NCBI RefSeq assembly: GCF_025822605.1
Contig: NZ_JACKTY010000049.1
Coordinates: 1 to 64,000, forward strand
Source of the DNA: Mycolicibacterium komossense
GTDB taxonomy: Bacteria > Actinomycetota > Actinomycetes > Mycobacteriales > Mycobacteriaceae
Direction of reading: 5' to 3'
DNA length: 64,000 nt
Shown: in pieces, positions 1 to 8,281 of the stretch
Position numbering within the stretch: the stretch's first letter is position 1
How the letters are laid out: each line of letters begins with the position of its first letter
The notes under the pieces: model-generated
Database searches by the model: none
What the model was told of the DNA's origin: nothing
What the model saw: the letters and a program-made list of their open reading frames with translations, nothing else
Made by a program: the position numbers and the translations under genes

Positions 1-26
1 TCCTGATCGACACGACGAACACGGGG

Positions 27-94
27 TGGATACTTTTATCTGGCCAAAACTGGATACCTCGACTTGGCCACCAGTGGATACCTTTTCATGGCCA
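27..94. mobile_element. End of an IS21-family-like element (three terminal repeat units)
   Basis: Three 20-bp units of the form TGGATAC-N7-TGGCCA lie at 27-46, 51-70 and 75-94, with an exact 24-bp period and 4-base spacers. Arrays of repeated internal sites next to a terminus are typical of IS21-family (IstA/IstB) elements, where the transposase binds them. The rest of the element would lie left of the window. The exact junction cannot be fixed, since no transposase gene or target duplication is visible. The gene remnant to the right reads into this array without a stop, which fits disruption by insertion. Confidence 0.6.
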
Positions 95-1016
95 CGGACA
101 GCAGGTACTGCAGTTGCCGTAAGCGATGAGTTGATCAAATCCTTGTAGGTCCCGAAATCCTGTGGCGCCGAATTTTCCTTCGCCCACTCGTTGTATTCAG
201 TGAATGACCGCACGTAAGGCGTCGGGTGGTCATCGTCTGCGGGAGCCAACAGTCCGTTCCCAATGTCCGCTTGCTGGACCGTCACGCCGCGGTTGATGAA
301 TGCGTTGAGTACGTCGCTGCCGGCGTCCCCCTCATTGAGATGAGGCATGTTGTGCGGTTGCCACTCGCCCTTGGGCTGGTCGCCGAGGAGAGCTTCCTCG
401 AATGTCTTTGAGACTAGGTCGGTTCCAGGAGTGCCTGCGGCATCTGCGATGCCGAAAGCCTTCCTCGACCGTCTTGCGCGCATCTTCGGGAGAGGTGATC
501 GAATCCGTGCCCAGAGCATCGGCCATGTCGGAGATCGCGCCATTGACTGCTGTGGCGAGATTCTGGTCGGTCGAATCCGCCTTCCGCAGGAGATCGACTA
601 TGGCGTCATGAACGATGCTCATGTGGTGCTCGATCTCCGCCTGTTCATCGGGATCGGTGGAGTGGGGAGGGTGCAACATTCCCGAGGCGGAATCGATGGT
701 GATCCCCCACCGATCGGCCATGTGCTGAATCCGGGCTCCACTCCGCCTTGATGGACTCCACCTGGGAAGCCGCGCCACGGACGGTCTTGGCGGCTTGGTC
801 GCATTCGTCGGCGTGCTGCACCATGCTGGCGCTGATCTTCTGGGCCATTTGCATGGCGGCTTCGCGTGAGTAACCCTGCCATTCCAAGCCAAGGATGGTC
901 GCGGCTTGATTGTGTGCCGCCTCGCGGGTGTCGTTCGCACGCTTGGTAGCCGCATCGGCTACCGCTCGGATGGATCCTGGGTCCCACCGTTCCAGGTCCG
1001 CCAATCCAATCCCCAC
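95..1016 (-). pseudogene. WXG100-like / ESX-associated N-terminal domain protein, frameshifted and truncated
   Basis: The reading starts at a GTG at 1016 with an N-terminus (MGIGLADLERWDPGSIR) followed by a long helical segment containing a WQG turn. This resembles the helical N-terminal module of mycobacterial ESX-associated proteins that carry variable C-terminal domains. Translation then needs two frame changes, near 738 (after VESIKAEW, resuming at ARIQHMADRWG) and near 466 (resuming at GIADAAGTPGTDL). The third segment continues leftward into the IS21-like repeat array with no stop of its own. I infer a pseudogene whose 3' end was lost to the insertion. It follows the EF-Tu-like remnant and the membrane protein gene in the same direction, so the three may once have been an operon. 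The function of the lost C-terminus is unknown. Confidence 0.55.
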
Positions 1017-1027
1017 AGGCAGCGAAT

Positions 1028-1268
1028 TTACCTGAGTGTTCGCTGCGCGCCAGTCACCTTTTCGCCGGTGCTGACGTTGCCGAGGGTTCCGCCGACCGTC
1101 GCCTCATTGAGCTTTTTGCGGAACTTCTCGATGGCCTCCACCCGGGCGGTAACACCGCCGTCGATCTGCACCAGATCGCCGACGCGCAGCGATCCGCTCT
1201 GGACCCGACCAGTTGCGACGCCCCCGACCTTTGATAGCGAACACGTCCTCCGCTGTCATGCTGAACAT
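1028..1268 (-). pseudogene. EF-Tu domain II-like mini-protein, frameshifted
   Basis: The start ATG at 1268 lies one base after the TGA of the upstream membrane protein gene, so the two were translationally linked. The first frame reads MFSMTAEDVFAIKGRG. A frame change near 1220 is then needed to read VATGRVQSGSLRVGDLVQI and on through VEAIEKFRKKLNEA to a stop at 1028. The IKGRG-ATGRV-SGSLRVGD pattern is the beta-barrel signature of translation-factor domain II (EF-Tu/IF2 type). The intact protein would be about 80 aa with no GTPase domain. Small proteins of this kind occur in actinobacteria, but I know of no established role. A sequencing error at the G-run near 1220 cannot be excluded. Confidence 0.55.
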
Positions 1269-1269
1269 G

Positions 1270-2961
1270 TCAGGCGGCGTTACTCGTCACCTTGGCGCAC
1301 AACAGAGTGCTCAACGGAACGCTGAACAGCAGCAGCGCCAACGTCGGATCGTCAGCGGCCACATCGGGCAGGCGGGTCACGACGGCCGCCGCGGCGGCCA
1401 CCAGTAACAGCTGCGCCGACACCGTGAGTACGACGCCACTGTGCTCGTTCCGGTCCAGCGCTGCCGGTGGCATCGCCCACAGTAAGGCGAACAGTGCAGC
1501 TGTGACGGCGATGACCGGCGTGAGCGGAGTGGCAATGAGACTCGGTAGCCATGACGTGCCGCTGACGATCAGCAATGGGACCAACACCAGCCGATTGATC
1601 ATCTCGGCCGAGAAGTATCTTCTGCCGAAAAGTGCTGCGATACAGCCGACTACGGTCAGGCAGATGGCTACTTGGGGGGCTTTGGCCCAGAAAGCCCGGG
1701 GCCAGTCCATGCCTGCCTGTTGGCCCATCACACCGATGTACACCGGCATCAGGAACAACAGGCTCACCCTGGCGACGGCCCTCCCGACCGTGCCGCTCCA
1801 GCGCGCCGATACGGCGATGGGAATCAAGGCAGCCATTGCTGCCCATGCGATTACCAGACCGAGTTCAGCGGGCACCGGCACGATATCGTGCAACGGCCCG
1901 ATGACGGCGCTCGCGATGAGGTTCACGACCATGGCGACGGCGATCACGATATGCCCCGAGAGCGCACTGACCCCCACTGCCAAAGTCGTTGCCACGTCGC
2001 CGCGTTGCTCCAGAGGAGACCGGAACGAACGTCTCGTCACATGCGTGATGGCGAGGGCGACCACGATGGCGTGTGGCCAGGTCCACAGGTCGCCGAGGCC
2101 CCAGTAGTCGTCAAGGAACCCCGACGAGATCCCGCCGATCCCAGACACTTCGAGAGCAATGACTCCTACCGCGGCGGCGCAGAGCAGCGCGGTCGCCCAC
2201 CACCCGCCACGATGTTCGGAGATTCGATGCGCGACCGCCGATCGCGAATGTGCCGCCAACGCAACGCCACCGGTCGACATTGCCGCCACGAACGCCAGGG
2301 CGATACCGGGAACGTAAGTCTGGGTGGAGATGTCGGCGATCAACATCTTGAGCAGTTCGGGTTCGGGAATCGGCGGGTCGGCGCGCAGAGCCCGTCCGAA
2401 CCGGAGATTCGCGTAGATGGCCGGGATCCACGGCGCCGCAACCAATACGGCCAGTAGCAGGGCCAGCCACGGAGCGGGGGGCCGATGCCGCACATGGACA
2501 AACGCGATCACGATCGCCGTGGCTGCGAACCACGCGGCAGCGGCGGGAATCGCCATCCACGAACGGTCGATCGCCAGCACGAGGAGCGGGATCAGGGGAG
2601 TCGCGACACCCGCACACCACGCCAGGAGCACGTGGTGTCGAGGGTGGTCCACGCCGGTGGAAGTCACGACGTAGCCGGTGGCCGCCGCACCCGAGCCCAC
2701 GGCGATGCCGGCCAGCAGCGGCCAGATCGGCGAGTAGTTGAAGGGCAACTGACCGTCGTAGAGGCTGCCTTCCACCGGTGTGAACACACCCGGGATGAAG
2801 CCGAAGGCCAGCATGATCGCCGCGCCGATCCAGGCTAGGAGAGCGAGTGGGAGTAAGGGGGCCCAGAGATGGCCCGGACGCAGGCGGGTCGGGCGCCGGC
2901 GTGCGTCCTCCCATAAGCGCTGCAGCGGAGACTCTCGGCTGTCGGTGAGTGGCGATTGCAC
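1270..2961 (-). CDS. Large polytopic membrane protein of unknown function (563 aa)
   Basis: The protein has a basic cytoplasmic N-terminus (about residues 1-30, rich in Arg) followed by roughly a dozen hydrophobic segments running to the C-terminus, separated by short polar loops. The loop near residues 195-215 carries a charged stretch (RALRADPPIPEPELLK). I see no catalytic motif, transporter signature or extracytoplasmic domain. The gene is followed after one base by the EF-Tu-like remnant and then the WXG100-like pseudogene, suggesting a three-gene operon whose distal members have decayed while this one stays open. It is divergent from the 47-codon gene at 3120. A mycobacterial protein family is likely, but I do not recognise it. 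Confidence 0.7.
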   Translation of the reverse strand: MQSPLTDSRESPLQRLWEDARRRPTRLRPGHLWAPLLPLALLAWIGAAIMLAFGFIPGVFTPVEGSLYDGQLPFNYSPIWPLLAGIAVGSGAAATGYVVTSTGVDHPRHHVLLAWCAGVATPLIPLLVLAIDRSWMAIPAAAAWFAATAIVIAFVHVRHRPPAPWLALLLAVLVAAPWIPAIYANLRFGRALRADPPIPEPELLKMLIADISTQTYVPGIALAFVAAMSTGGVALAAHSRSAVAHRISEHRGGWWATALLCAAAVGVIALEVSGIGGISSGFLDDYWGLGDLWTWPHAIVVALAITHVTRRSFRSPLEQRGDVATTLAVGVSALSGHIVIAVAMVVNLIASAVIGPLHDIVPVPAELGLVIAWAAMAALIPIAVSARWSGTVGRAVARVSLLFLMPVYIGVMGQQAGMDWPRAFWAKAPQVAICLTVVGCIAALFGRRYFSAEMINRLVLVPLLIVSGTSWLPSLIATPLTPVIAVTAALFALLWAMPPAALDRNEHSGVVLTVSAQLLLVAAAAAVVTRLPDVAADDPTLALLLFSVPLSTLLCAKVTSNAA

Positions 2962-2990
2962 CTCGACAGGGTTGTCGGACGTGCTTGGAA

Positions 2991-3010
2991 AATTCTTGAA
3001 AATTCTTGAA
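2991..3010. repeat. Tandem 10-bp direct repeat in a divergent promoter region
   Basis: AATTCTTGAA occurs twice head to tail at 2991-3000 and 3001-3010. It is AT-rich against a GC-rich background and sits just upstream of the membrane protein gene and in the intergenic region shared with the small gene at 3120. It could be a regulator-binding site or a slipped duplication. Confidence 0.6.
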
Positions 3011-3119
3011 TCGGCTGTTCAGGCCCCCTCAGGGTGGCGCATCTCATACGTCAGATTTTTGATTTACATGCAGTTAACAAGGACCATAGAGGGGGTCTAC
3101 CAAGGAGTGAGAGAAAAAA

Positions 3120-3263
3120 ATGTCCATCACGCAGTACCGCGCCACCATCAAGCGAGCACGGGAGCGGCGCCGTCTTTACGCCCGTATCGGCAGCCTCCCC
3201 GACTCCACCTTCCGCAAGGAATTGTTGGCCATTGCCCAACGCCACGAGGGTGAGAATCGCTGA
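3120..3263 (+). CDS. Small basic protein (47 aa), hypothetical
   Basis: The ORF opens with ATG at 3120, preceded by a strong Shine-Dalgarno sequence AAGGAGTG at 3102-3109. The peptide begins MSITQYRATIKRARERRRLY and is very rich in Arg in its N-terminal half, then amphipathic (RIGSLPDSTFRKELLAIAQRH), with no membrane segment or Cys motif. A hairpin at 3283-3313 follows the stop by about 20 bases. Start signal, codon usage and hairpin together support a real small gene. The basic helical character would suit nucleic-acid or ribosome binding, but that is only a guess. Confidence 0.55.
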   Translation: MSITQYRATIKRARERRRLYARIGSLPDSTFRKELLAIAQRHEGENR

Positions 3264-3282
3264 CGCGAGGCGTACTCGCACA

Positions 3283-3313
3283 AGAGCCGGTGACCCGCGA
3301 GGTTGCCGGCTCT
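3283..3313 (+). terminator. Hairpin downstream of the 47-aa gene
   Basis: AGAGCCGG (3283-3290) pairs with CCGGCTCT (3306-3313) across a 15-base loop, followed by GTTGTTT. This is a plausible intrinsic terminator for the small gene at 3120. The loop is longer than usual and the T-tract is interrupted. Confidence 0.4.
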
Positions 3314-3582
3314 GTTGTTTCTGGGAGGAACAACCTCGAACAGGCCGTGCGCGAGCGAGCGTCCGAGGGGCTGCTCGACGACCACCCGCCGGTCGTCACC
3401 ACACGGATGCCCACGTTTGGCCGCGTTCGACGGAACAGCGTTCAAATCCGCTCCCACTGAGCATCGTTGAGTAATCGATCCCGCGGAGCTGGAGTCACCC
3501 CCAATGCATCGCATCAAACCCGCGGCCGTGGGGGAGACACGTCAAGATCGCCACGCGCTTCTGCGTAGCAGTACTCGAGTTG
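3314..3582. other. Intergenic stretch without a supported gene
   Basis: I find no credible start signals, conserved motifs or codon pattern on either strand between the hairpin after the 47-aa gene and the membrane fragment that ends at 3583. The open frames here look like chance frames of GC-rich DNA. Confidence 0.4.
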
Positions 3583-3740
3583 TCAGCTCAGTAAGAGGAT
3601 CGGCACGAATACGGCTTCGAACGCGACAACCCCGAGGCACGCATAGAACGCGCCACGGGCCACATACCAATGGTTCTTGAATGGGAACACCCAGGCTAAA
3701 CCTGCGGGAAACAGCGGGGCAAGCGGCCATAAGAATCCGA
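3583..3740 (-). pseudogene. Fragment of a small membrane protein
   Basis: On the minus strand a frame ending in TGA at 3583-3585 reads DFGFLWPLAPLFPAGLAW, then a short polar turn (KNHWYVAR), then a second hydrophobic helix (GAFYACLGVVAFEAVFVPILLLS). This two-helix pattern is typical of small membrane proteins. No convincing start is found upstream: the frame continues into unremarkable sequence past 3760. It is therefore called a 5'-truncated fragment. Its origin is not recognised. Confidence 0.3.
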
Positions 3741-3954
3741 AGTCAGAATGACCGATGCGAAGCCGACGAACAGTTCGGTCAGCAATGCAATCGGATGCTG
3801 TTCCTCGCGACCTGAGACTTCGGGGGTGTACCCACGGTCGTCACCCTCTCTAGGAGATCGCTTGGGTCACAAGGCCAGGCGGCCAAACGGCGATCACGGG
3901 CGCCGCACCGGTAGGTGGGGCGAGGACCAAGCCAATTCCGAAGGTGCGATTGGA
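3741..3954. other. Intergenic stretch with no recognisable gene
   Basis: No start/RBS combination or conserved peptide was found on either strand. The stretch lies between a membrane-protein fragment and a possible transposase tail, consistent with decayed sequence. Confidence 0.4.
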
Positions 3955-4000
3955 CGTACTAGTTGTTGCGGGTCATGACGTTGCTTACGGGCCTCCGGGG
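3955..4000 (-). mobile_element. Possible tail of an IS481-type transposase
   Basis: Read on the minus strand this stretch ends in SNVMTRNN followed by TAG and then TAC (an ACTAGTAC string). The intact IS481-type transposase at 6727-7727 ends TNVMASYN, also followed by an ACTAGTAC string. The match covers only the last dozen codons and the terminal bases, and upstream sequence is not recognisable as transposase. It is probably a scar of an older insertion. Confidence 0.3.
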
Positions 4001-4148
4001 ATGCTTCTTTATCGAGGCGCGAACGTTGTGATCGCGGTCAGCGCGGCTGAGTGGGCGGTGTGCACCAGGCTTTCCGAACACGCCGGGTCGGTTCGGGATG
4101 AGCTCGGTGCGTGGGCATGAAAACCGGCCCGCATTCGGGTCCGCGGTA

Positions 4149-5039
4149 TCAGACCGAGCGGGTGTTGGGGTTGTGGGGAGTCTTTGGCGATGCGGCCGTG
4201 AGGCTCCCGAGAAAGTTGAGTGCTTCCTCTGAGGTGCTACCCGGAGTGGCGGTGTAAATGACAAGCAAGTGATCGGCGGCGTCGGGGAGTTGAAATGTTT
4301 CGTATCGCAGGTCGATATCGCCCAGGTCTGGGTGGTGGAATCGTTTGGGGCCGTGCGTCTTTTGATGGACGTGGTGAGATGCCCAGAGGGTGCGGAAGCT
4401 GGGGCTGCTCAGTGAGAGTTCGCCAACGAGTTGGACGAGTTCGGGATCGCGTGGGTGACGTCCGGCTGCCATACGCAACATCCCCACCGTGGTGCGGGCT
4501 GCGTCGTCCCAATCGGGGTGCACAACTTTGGACTGGGGGTTCAGAAAGATCTGGCGTCCCATATTGCGTTCTTGGACAGCAAGGTTAGGGAAATCGGCGA
4601 TCAGGGCCGCCGCTAGGTGATTCCACGCCAACACGTCGTTTCGGTCGTTCATGATCATCGCGGGTGTGGTTGGGATTGCTTCGACCATCTGGCGGAGCGG
4701 GTCGCGCAGCGTGCGCGGGTGGTCAGCGATCACTCGGGTGGGCCTGCGTCGGACCGGCCTTGCCAAGTCGTAGAGGTGGGCGCGTTCGGCGGATCCGAGA
4801 AGCAGCGCTCGACAGAGCGCGTCGAGTACTTCGTCGGAGGGTCGGTCGGCACGTCCCTGTTCCAGTCGTACGTAATAGTCGGTGCTCAAGCCGACCAATT
4901 CGGCGACTTCTTCGCGCCGTAGTCCGGGAACTCTGCGTCTGCTGGTCGACGTGCGGCCGACATCGGCGGGAGAAACCAGGGCACGGCGCGCGCGTAGGTA
5001 GCCGCCGAGGGTCGTGCTGGTCGCGTGCGTGTCGGACAT
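4149..5039 (-). CDS. XRE-family regulator with MmyB-like ligand-binding domain
   Basis: The 296-aa protein starts at MSDTHATS (ATG at 5039). An ATG further upstream would add a non-conserved tail and overlap the divergent promoter. The helix-turn-helix spans roughly residues 10-80 and includes VPGLRREEVAELVGLSTDYY and LEQGRADRPS, which is characteristic of the MmyB subgroup. The remainder (about 105-265) is the PAS-like MmyB ligand-binding domain, with the family pattern DVLAWN and a C-terminal segment with FHHPDLGDIDLRYE. Such regulators sense small, often lipid-like, molecules. The gene is divergent from the MFS transporter at 5216, its most likely target. Confidence 0.85.
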   Translation of the reverse strand: MSDTHATSTTLGGYLRARRALVSPADVGRTSTSRRRVPGLRREEVAELVGLSTDYYVRLEQGRADRPSDEVLDALCRALLLGSAERAHLYDLARPVRRRPTRVIADHPRTLRDPLRQMVEAIPTTPAMIMNDRNDVLAWNHLAAALIADFPNLAVQERNMGRQIFLNPQSKVVHPDWDDAARTTVGMLRMAAGRHPRDPELVQLVGELSLSSPSFRTLWASHHVHQKTHGPKRFHHPDLGDIDLRYETFQLPDAADHLLVIYTATPGSTSEEALNFLGSLTAASPKTPHNPNTRSV

Positions 5040-5215
5040 CGAATTCAGTATGACCGCGACACCGCGGCTGGGGTGTTCTGAAGGTGGTCCTGTCATACCC
5101 AGGGAATCACCGTCTCTTCATCCGAGGATCCCCGGCGCTGACGATCGACACCATGTCCTCTTCACGAGCGGGTACTGCCCGCACCGCTGATATCCCGACC
5201 CAGGAGCCAGCTCCG

Positions 5216-6730
5216 ATGACCGACCAGGCCGGAAACGGATTTTGGCCAATGATGGTGGCGATCGCGCTAGCCAGCATGCTGCTGCCCTTCTCGATCACCG
5301 GGGCGGCGATGGCATTGCCCACCATGGCGGCGAATCTGGGCGCACCCGTCAGTTCCGGACAGTGGGTGCTCAACGGCTTCAACATCACCTTCGCCGCCCT
5401 ACCCCTGGCCTTTGGGAGCCTTGCAGATCGGTGGGGAAGGCGACGCATCCTGTTGTCGGGCATCACCATGGTCGGGCTGATGTCCTTGGTGGTGGCGGTG
5501 GCCCCGTCAATGGCTGTGGTCGTTGCTGCGCGCGTCATCCAAGGAGCCGGGGCCGCGTCGGTCTTGGCGTCGGGGGCCGCGGTCTTGGCGCACGCCACCA
5601 CCGGGCGCCGCCGACACCTCGCCTTCGGCATCCTCGGGGCATCGTTTGGCTCAGGTCTGGCCATTGGCCCGCTAGCCGCCGGTGCACTGGTGCAGTCCGC
5701 CGGCTGGCGGTCGGTGTTCTTCCTGTTGGCTGCGATCTCCCTACCCGCACTGCTGTGCGGGACGCGGGCACCGGAATCTAGCAATCCCGATCAGCCCGCA
5801 TTCGACGTGGCCGGGCTGGTGCTTTTCACGGCGGGGCTGACGTGTCTTTCCTTTGCGTTCGTCGCAGCGAGTACCACCGGCTGGGCCGCGGCGGGCACGC
5901 TGTTCTTACTGGCAGGCGCGGTGGCCTTGATAGCCCTGTTCGCGGTGGTGGAACTTCACATGGCAGAGCGGGCGATGTTCGATGTCCGACTCTTCCGCAA
6001 ACCCGAGTTCGTTGCCGTGATTTTTCAACCCTTCACTGTCTCTTTGGGGTTCGTGGTCCTGTTGGTCTACCTCACCATTTATCTTCAAGGCGTTGCCGGG
6101 CACACCACGGTGGCCAGCGGCCTGCTGCTGCTCCCGATGACTGCGCCGGTACTGGTCCTACCCCTGATCGCCAGCAACCTAGCCGCTCGGACGTCGGTCA
6201 GGATGGTCTTGACCGGAGCCTCCGTTCTCATCGTGATCGGTGCCCTGCTGTTGATGACACTGCGTAGCGACGGATCATGGCTGATGCTTGCGTTGCCGCT
6301 GTTGCCGTTCGGTGCGGGCGTGGGCCTGGCGTTTGGGGTCATGGACAACGCTGCCGTCAGCACCGTCCCTGTCAGCAACGCCGGGGCGGCGGCAGGGATC
6401 TTCAACACCATGCGCGTCACCGGGGAGTCCGTCGCGATCGCCGCCGCCGCGGCGGTCCTGACCACCCTGACTGCCCGAGACCTGAGCAGCCACGGCGTCG
6501 CCGCAGACTACGCTTCAGCACTGGCCGGGCAAGCGATCCAAGGACACCTTGACCCCGCCCATTCAGCTGCCTTGACCGAAGGCATCACCAATGCCTTCCA
6601 CACCATCGGGCTGGCGCTTGCCGCCCTGTCGGCCGTCGGTGCGGTCCTGACATTCTTCGCCCTGGCACCCCACAGAGCCCAATCTCGAGGCAGCGACCAC
6701 CACACGTCCACGACCGGAGCCACTCGATGA
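5216..6730 (+). CDS. MFS drug-exporter-type transporter (DHA2/EmrB-QacA-like)
   Basis: The 504-aa protein has about 14 membrane helices and the MFS motif A GSLADRWGRRR at residues 67-77 between helices 2 and 3. It also has an ARVIQGAGAA segment in helix 4 and a helix-5 glycine/proline-rich segment (GASFGSGLAIGPLAAG), as in proton-drug antiporters of the DHA2 family. I chose ATG 5216 because CAGGAG lies nine bases upstream. An in-frame ATG at 5153 would add 21 residues without membrane character. The gene is divergent from the MmyB-type regulator, suggesting ligand-controlled export. The last 20 or so residues are polar, and the stop overlaps the start of the IS481 transposase, so the original C-terminus may have been altered by the insertion. 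Confidence 0.85.
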   Translation: MTDQAGNGFWPMMVAIALASMLLPFSITGAAMALPTMAANLGAPVSSGQWVLNGFNITFAALPLAFGSLADRWGRRRILLSGITMVGLMSLVVAVAPSMAVVVAARVIQGAGAASVLASGAAVLAHATTGRRRHLAFGILGASFGSGLAIGPLAAGALVQSAGWRSVFFLLAAISLPALLCGTRAPESSNPDQPAFDVAGLVLFTAGLTCLSFAFVAASTTGWAAAGTLFLLAGAVALIALFAVVELHMAERAMFDVRLFRKPEFVAVIFQPFTVSLGFVVLLVYLTIYLQGVAGHTTVASGLLLLPMTAPVLVLPLIASNLAARTSVRMVLTGASVLIVIGALLLMTLRSDGSWLMLALPLLPFGAGVGLAFGVMDNAAVSTVPVSNAGAAAGIFNTMRVTGESVAIAAAAAVLTTLTARDLSSHGVAADYASALAGQAIQGHLDPAHSAALTEGITNAFHTIGLALAALSAVGAVLTFFALAPHRAQSRGSDHHTSTTGATR

Positions 6731-7727
6731 CTCACCGCAACGCCCCATTGTCCGTTGAGGGCCGACGCCGTCTCGTCGCTCGCTGTCAGACGCGTCCGAT
6801 CGCCCACGTGGCCGCCGAGATGGGGATCTCCCGGGCGTGTGCCTCGAAGTGGGTCAACCGGTTCGTCAGTTCGGCGAGATGGGCTTGGAAGACCGTTCGT
6901 CCACTCCGCGATGTCAACCCGCCGCGACTGCTGCGCAGACAATCACCGTGATCGAGACGATGCGCCGCACGCGGAAGTGGTCGGCGACCCGGATCGCCTT
7001 CGAACTCAACGCTCAAGGCGTAGCGATCAGCCGCCGCACCGTATCTCGGCACCTGGTCGCGCTCGGGCTAAACCGGCGACGGTTCATCGACCCCAACGGG
7101 GAGCCGAATCGTGCGCCACGTCCCATCACCGCACGCCGACCCGGCCACATGGTTCACGTTGACGTGAAGAAGGTCGGCCGCATCCCCGACGGCGGCGGCT
7201 GGAGGGTGCACGGAAAGGGCAGCCCACACGCCAAAGCCGTCGCCCGAACCACCGCCGCGGGCGCCCGAGCCGGCTACGTCTATCTGCACTCCGCCATCGA
7301 CGGCTATGCGCGGTTGGCCTACACCGAAGCACTACCCGACGAAAAAGCCATCACCGCAATCGGTTTCATGCACCGCGCTCGCGTATGGTTTGCCGCCCAC
7401 GGCATCGACCGGATCGAACGGATCGTCACCGACAACGGCGCCTGCTACCGAGCCAAGGATTTCGCTCACGTCCTTCACGGGGCACGTCATCAGCGAATCG
7501 CGCCCTACACCCCGCGGCACAACGGCAAAGTAGAGCGCTACAACCGCATCCTGGCAGAAGAGTTCCTCTATGCCCGCACTTGGACCTCAGAAGCCCAACG
7601 CGCCGACGCCCTGAAGATCTGGAACATCCACTTCAACTACCACCGACCACACTCCGCCACCGACGGTCAGCCACCGGCATCACGACTCACTCACGGTGTC
7701 ACCAACGTCATGGCCTCATACAACTAG
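6727..7727 (+). pseudogene. IS481-family transposase, frameshifted
   Basis: The N-terminal helix-turn-helix region (MTHRNAPLSVEGRRRLV, then HVAAEMGISRACASKWVNRF) is in one frame and the catalytic DDE region in another. A one-base loss near 6862 separates WVNRF from RQFGEMGLEDRSS. Catalytic residues remain visible: Asp in MVHVDVKKVGRIPDGGG, Asp in IVTDNGACYR, and Glu in HNGKVERYNRILAEE. The C-terminus ends VMASYN. The break probably inactivates the element, unless frameshifting rescues it. I see no slippery run of A or T that would support programmed frameshifting. Terminal inverted repeats could not be identified with confidence. The ATG overlaps the MFS stop codon. Confidence 0.8.
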
Positions 7728-7911
7728 TACTGCGGCGGTTCATGGATGCCCCCACGATCATCACGATCACTATGGCAACACAGATCGCGGTGATCGCCGT
7801 CGCAGAAGCCTTCGAGACCAAGATTGCTCTCGCAGCCAGCCCCCAGAAAACTCCGCCGACCACCGCACCGACCAAGGTGGCTCTTTGCCAGTCGGCGACC
7901 GGACGTGTCAT
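7708..7911 (-). CDS. Small two-helix membrane protein, possibly truncated
   Basis: From an ATG at 7911 the peptide begins MTRPVADWQRATLVGAVVGG and contains two hydrophobic segments joined by ARAILVSKAS, ending in a polar tail (NRRSTSCMRP). The tail and stop lie inside the 3' end of the IS481 transposase gene, so the natural C-terminus was probably replaced by the insertion. No clear ribosome-binding site precedes 7911, and an earlier start in the same frame is possible (up to 8118). Small membrane proteins with this layout are common in mycobacteria, but no function can be assigned. Confidence 0.4.
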   Translation of the reverse strand: MTRPVADWQRATLVGAVVGGVFWGLAARAILVSKASATAITAICVAIVIVMIVGASMNRRSTSCMRP

Positions 7912-8281
7912 GTCAGCCGCGGAGTTGTTTGCGCGGTTGTCGAGCCGGTAGCTACTGCGCGATTCGATCCCGCATCCCACGTGTCCAGATCGACCAACGA
8001 GATCCCCCACAGCCGGCCAACGTACGGCACTCACATGCGAGACGTATTCACTGCACGCGGGATTGACATCAGGGGCCTGATTCGGCACCGGCCGCAGCCC
8101 TGGTGTCAATCTCGGCACTGGCGCGGGCTGCCATCACAGCTGCGGCGGTTTACAACCTCGAACAGGGCGCCAAGCGGATGGCAAAACGGCGCTTATCGCG
8201 CGGTCGTCGACGGTTGGCCGGCGCAGCCAGTCCGTCCGTAAACCGCGCGCGCCGAAGCTTCTGCGCCGTTAACGTGGTGCC
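7912..8281. other. Region without a recognisable gene
   Basis: Between the small membrane protein and the DUF1905-PIN gene I find no peptide with recognisable motifs and no clear promoter. Several frames stay open by GC bias only. Confidence 0.4.

Noticed and set aside
6837..6951. Programmed frameshifting between the two transposase frames at 6727-7727
   Set aside because: The overlap has no A- or T-rich slippery heptamer, so a simple one-base loss is more likely.
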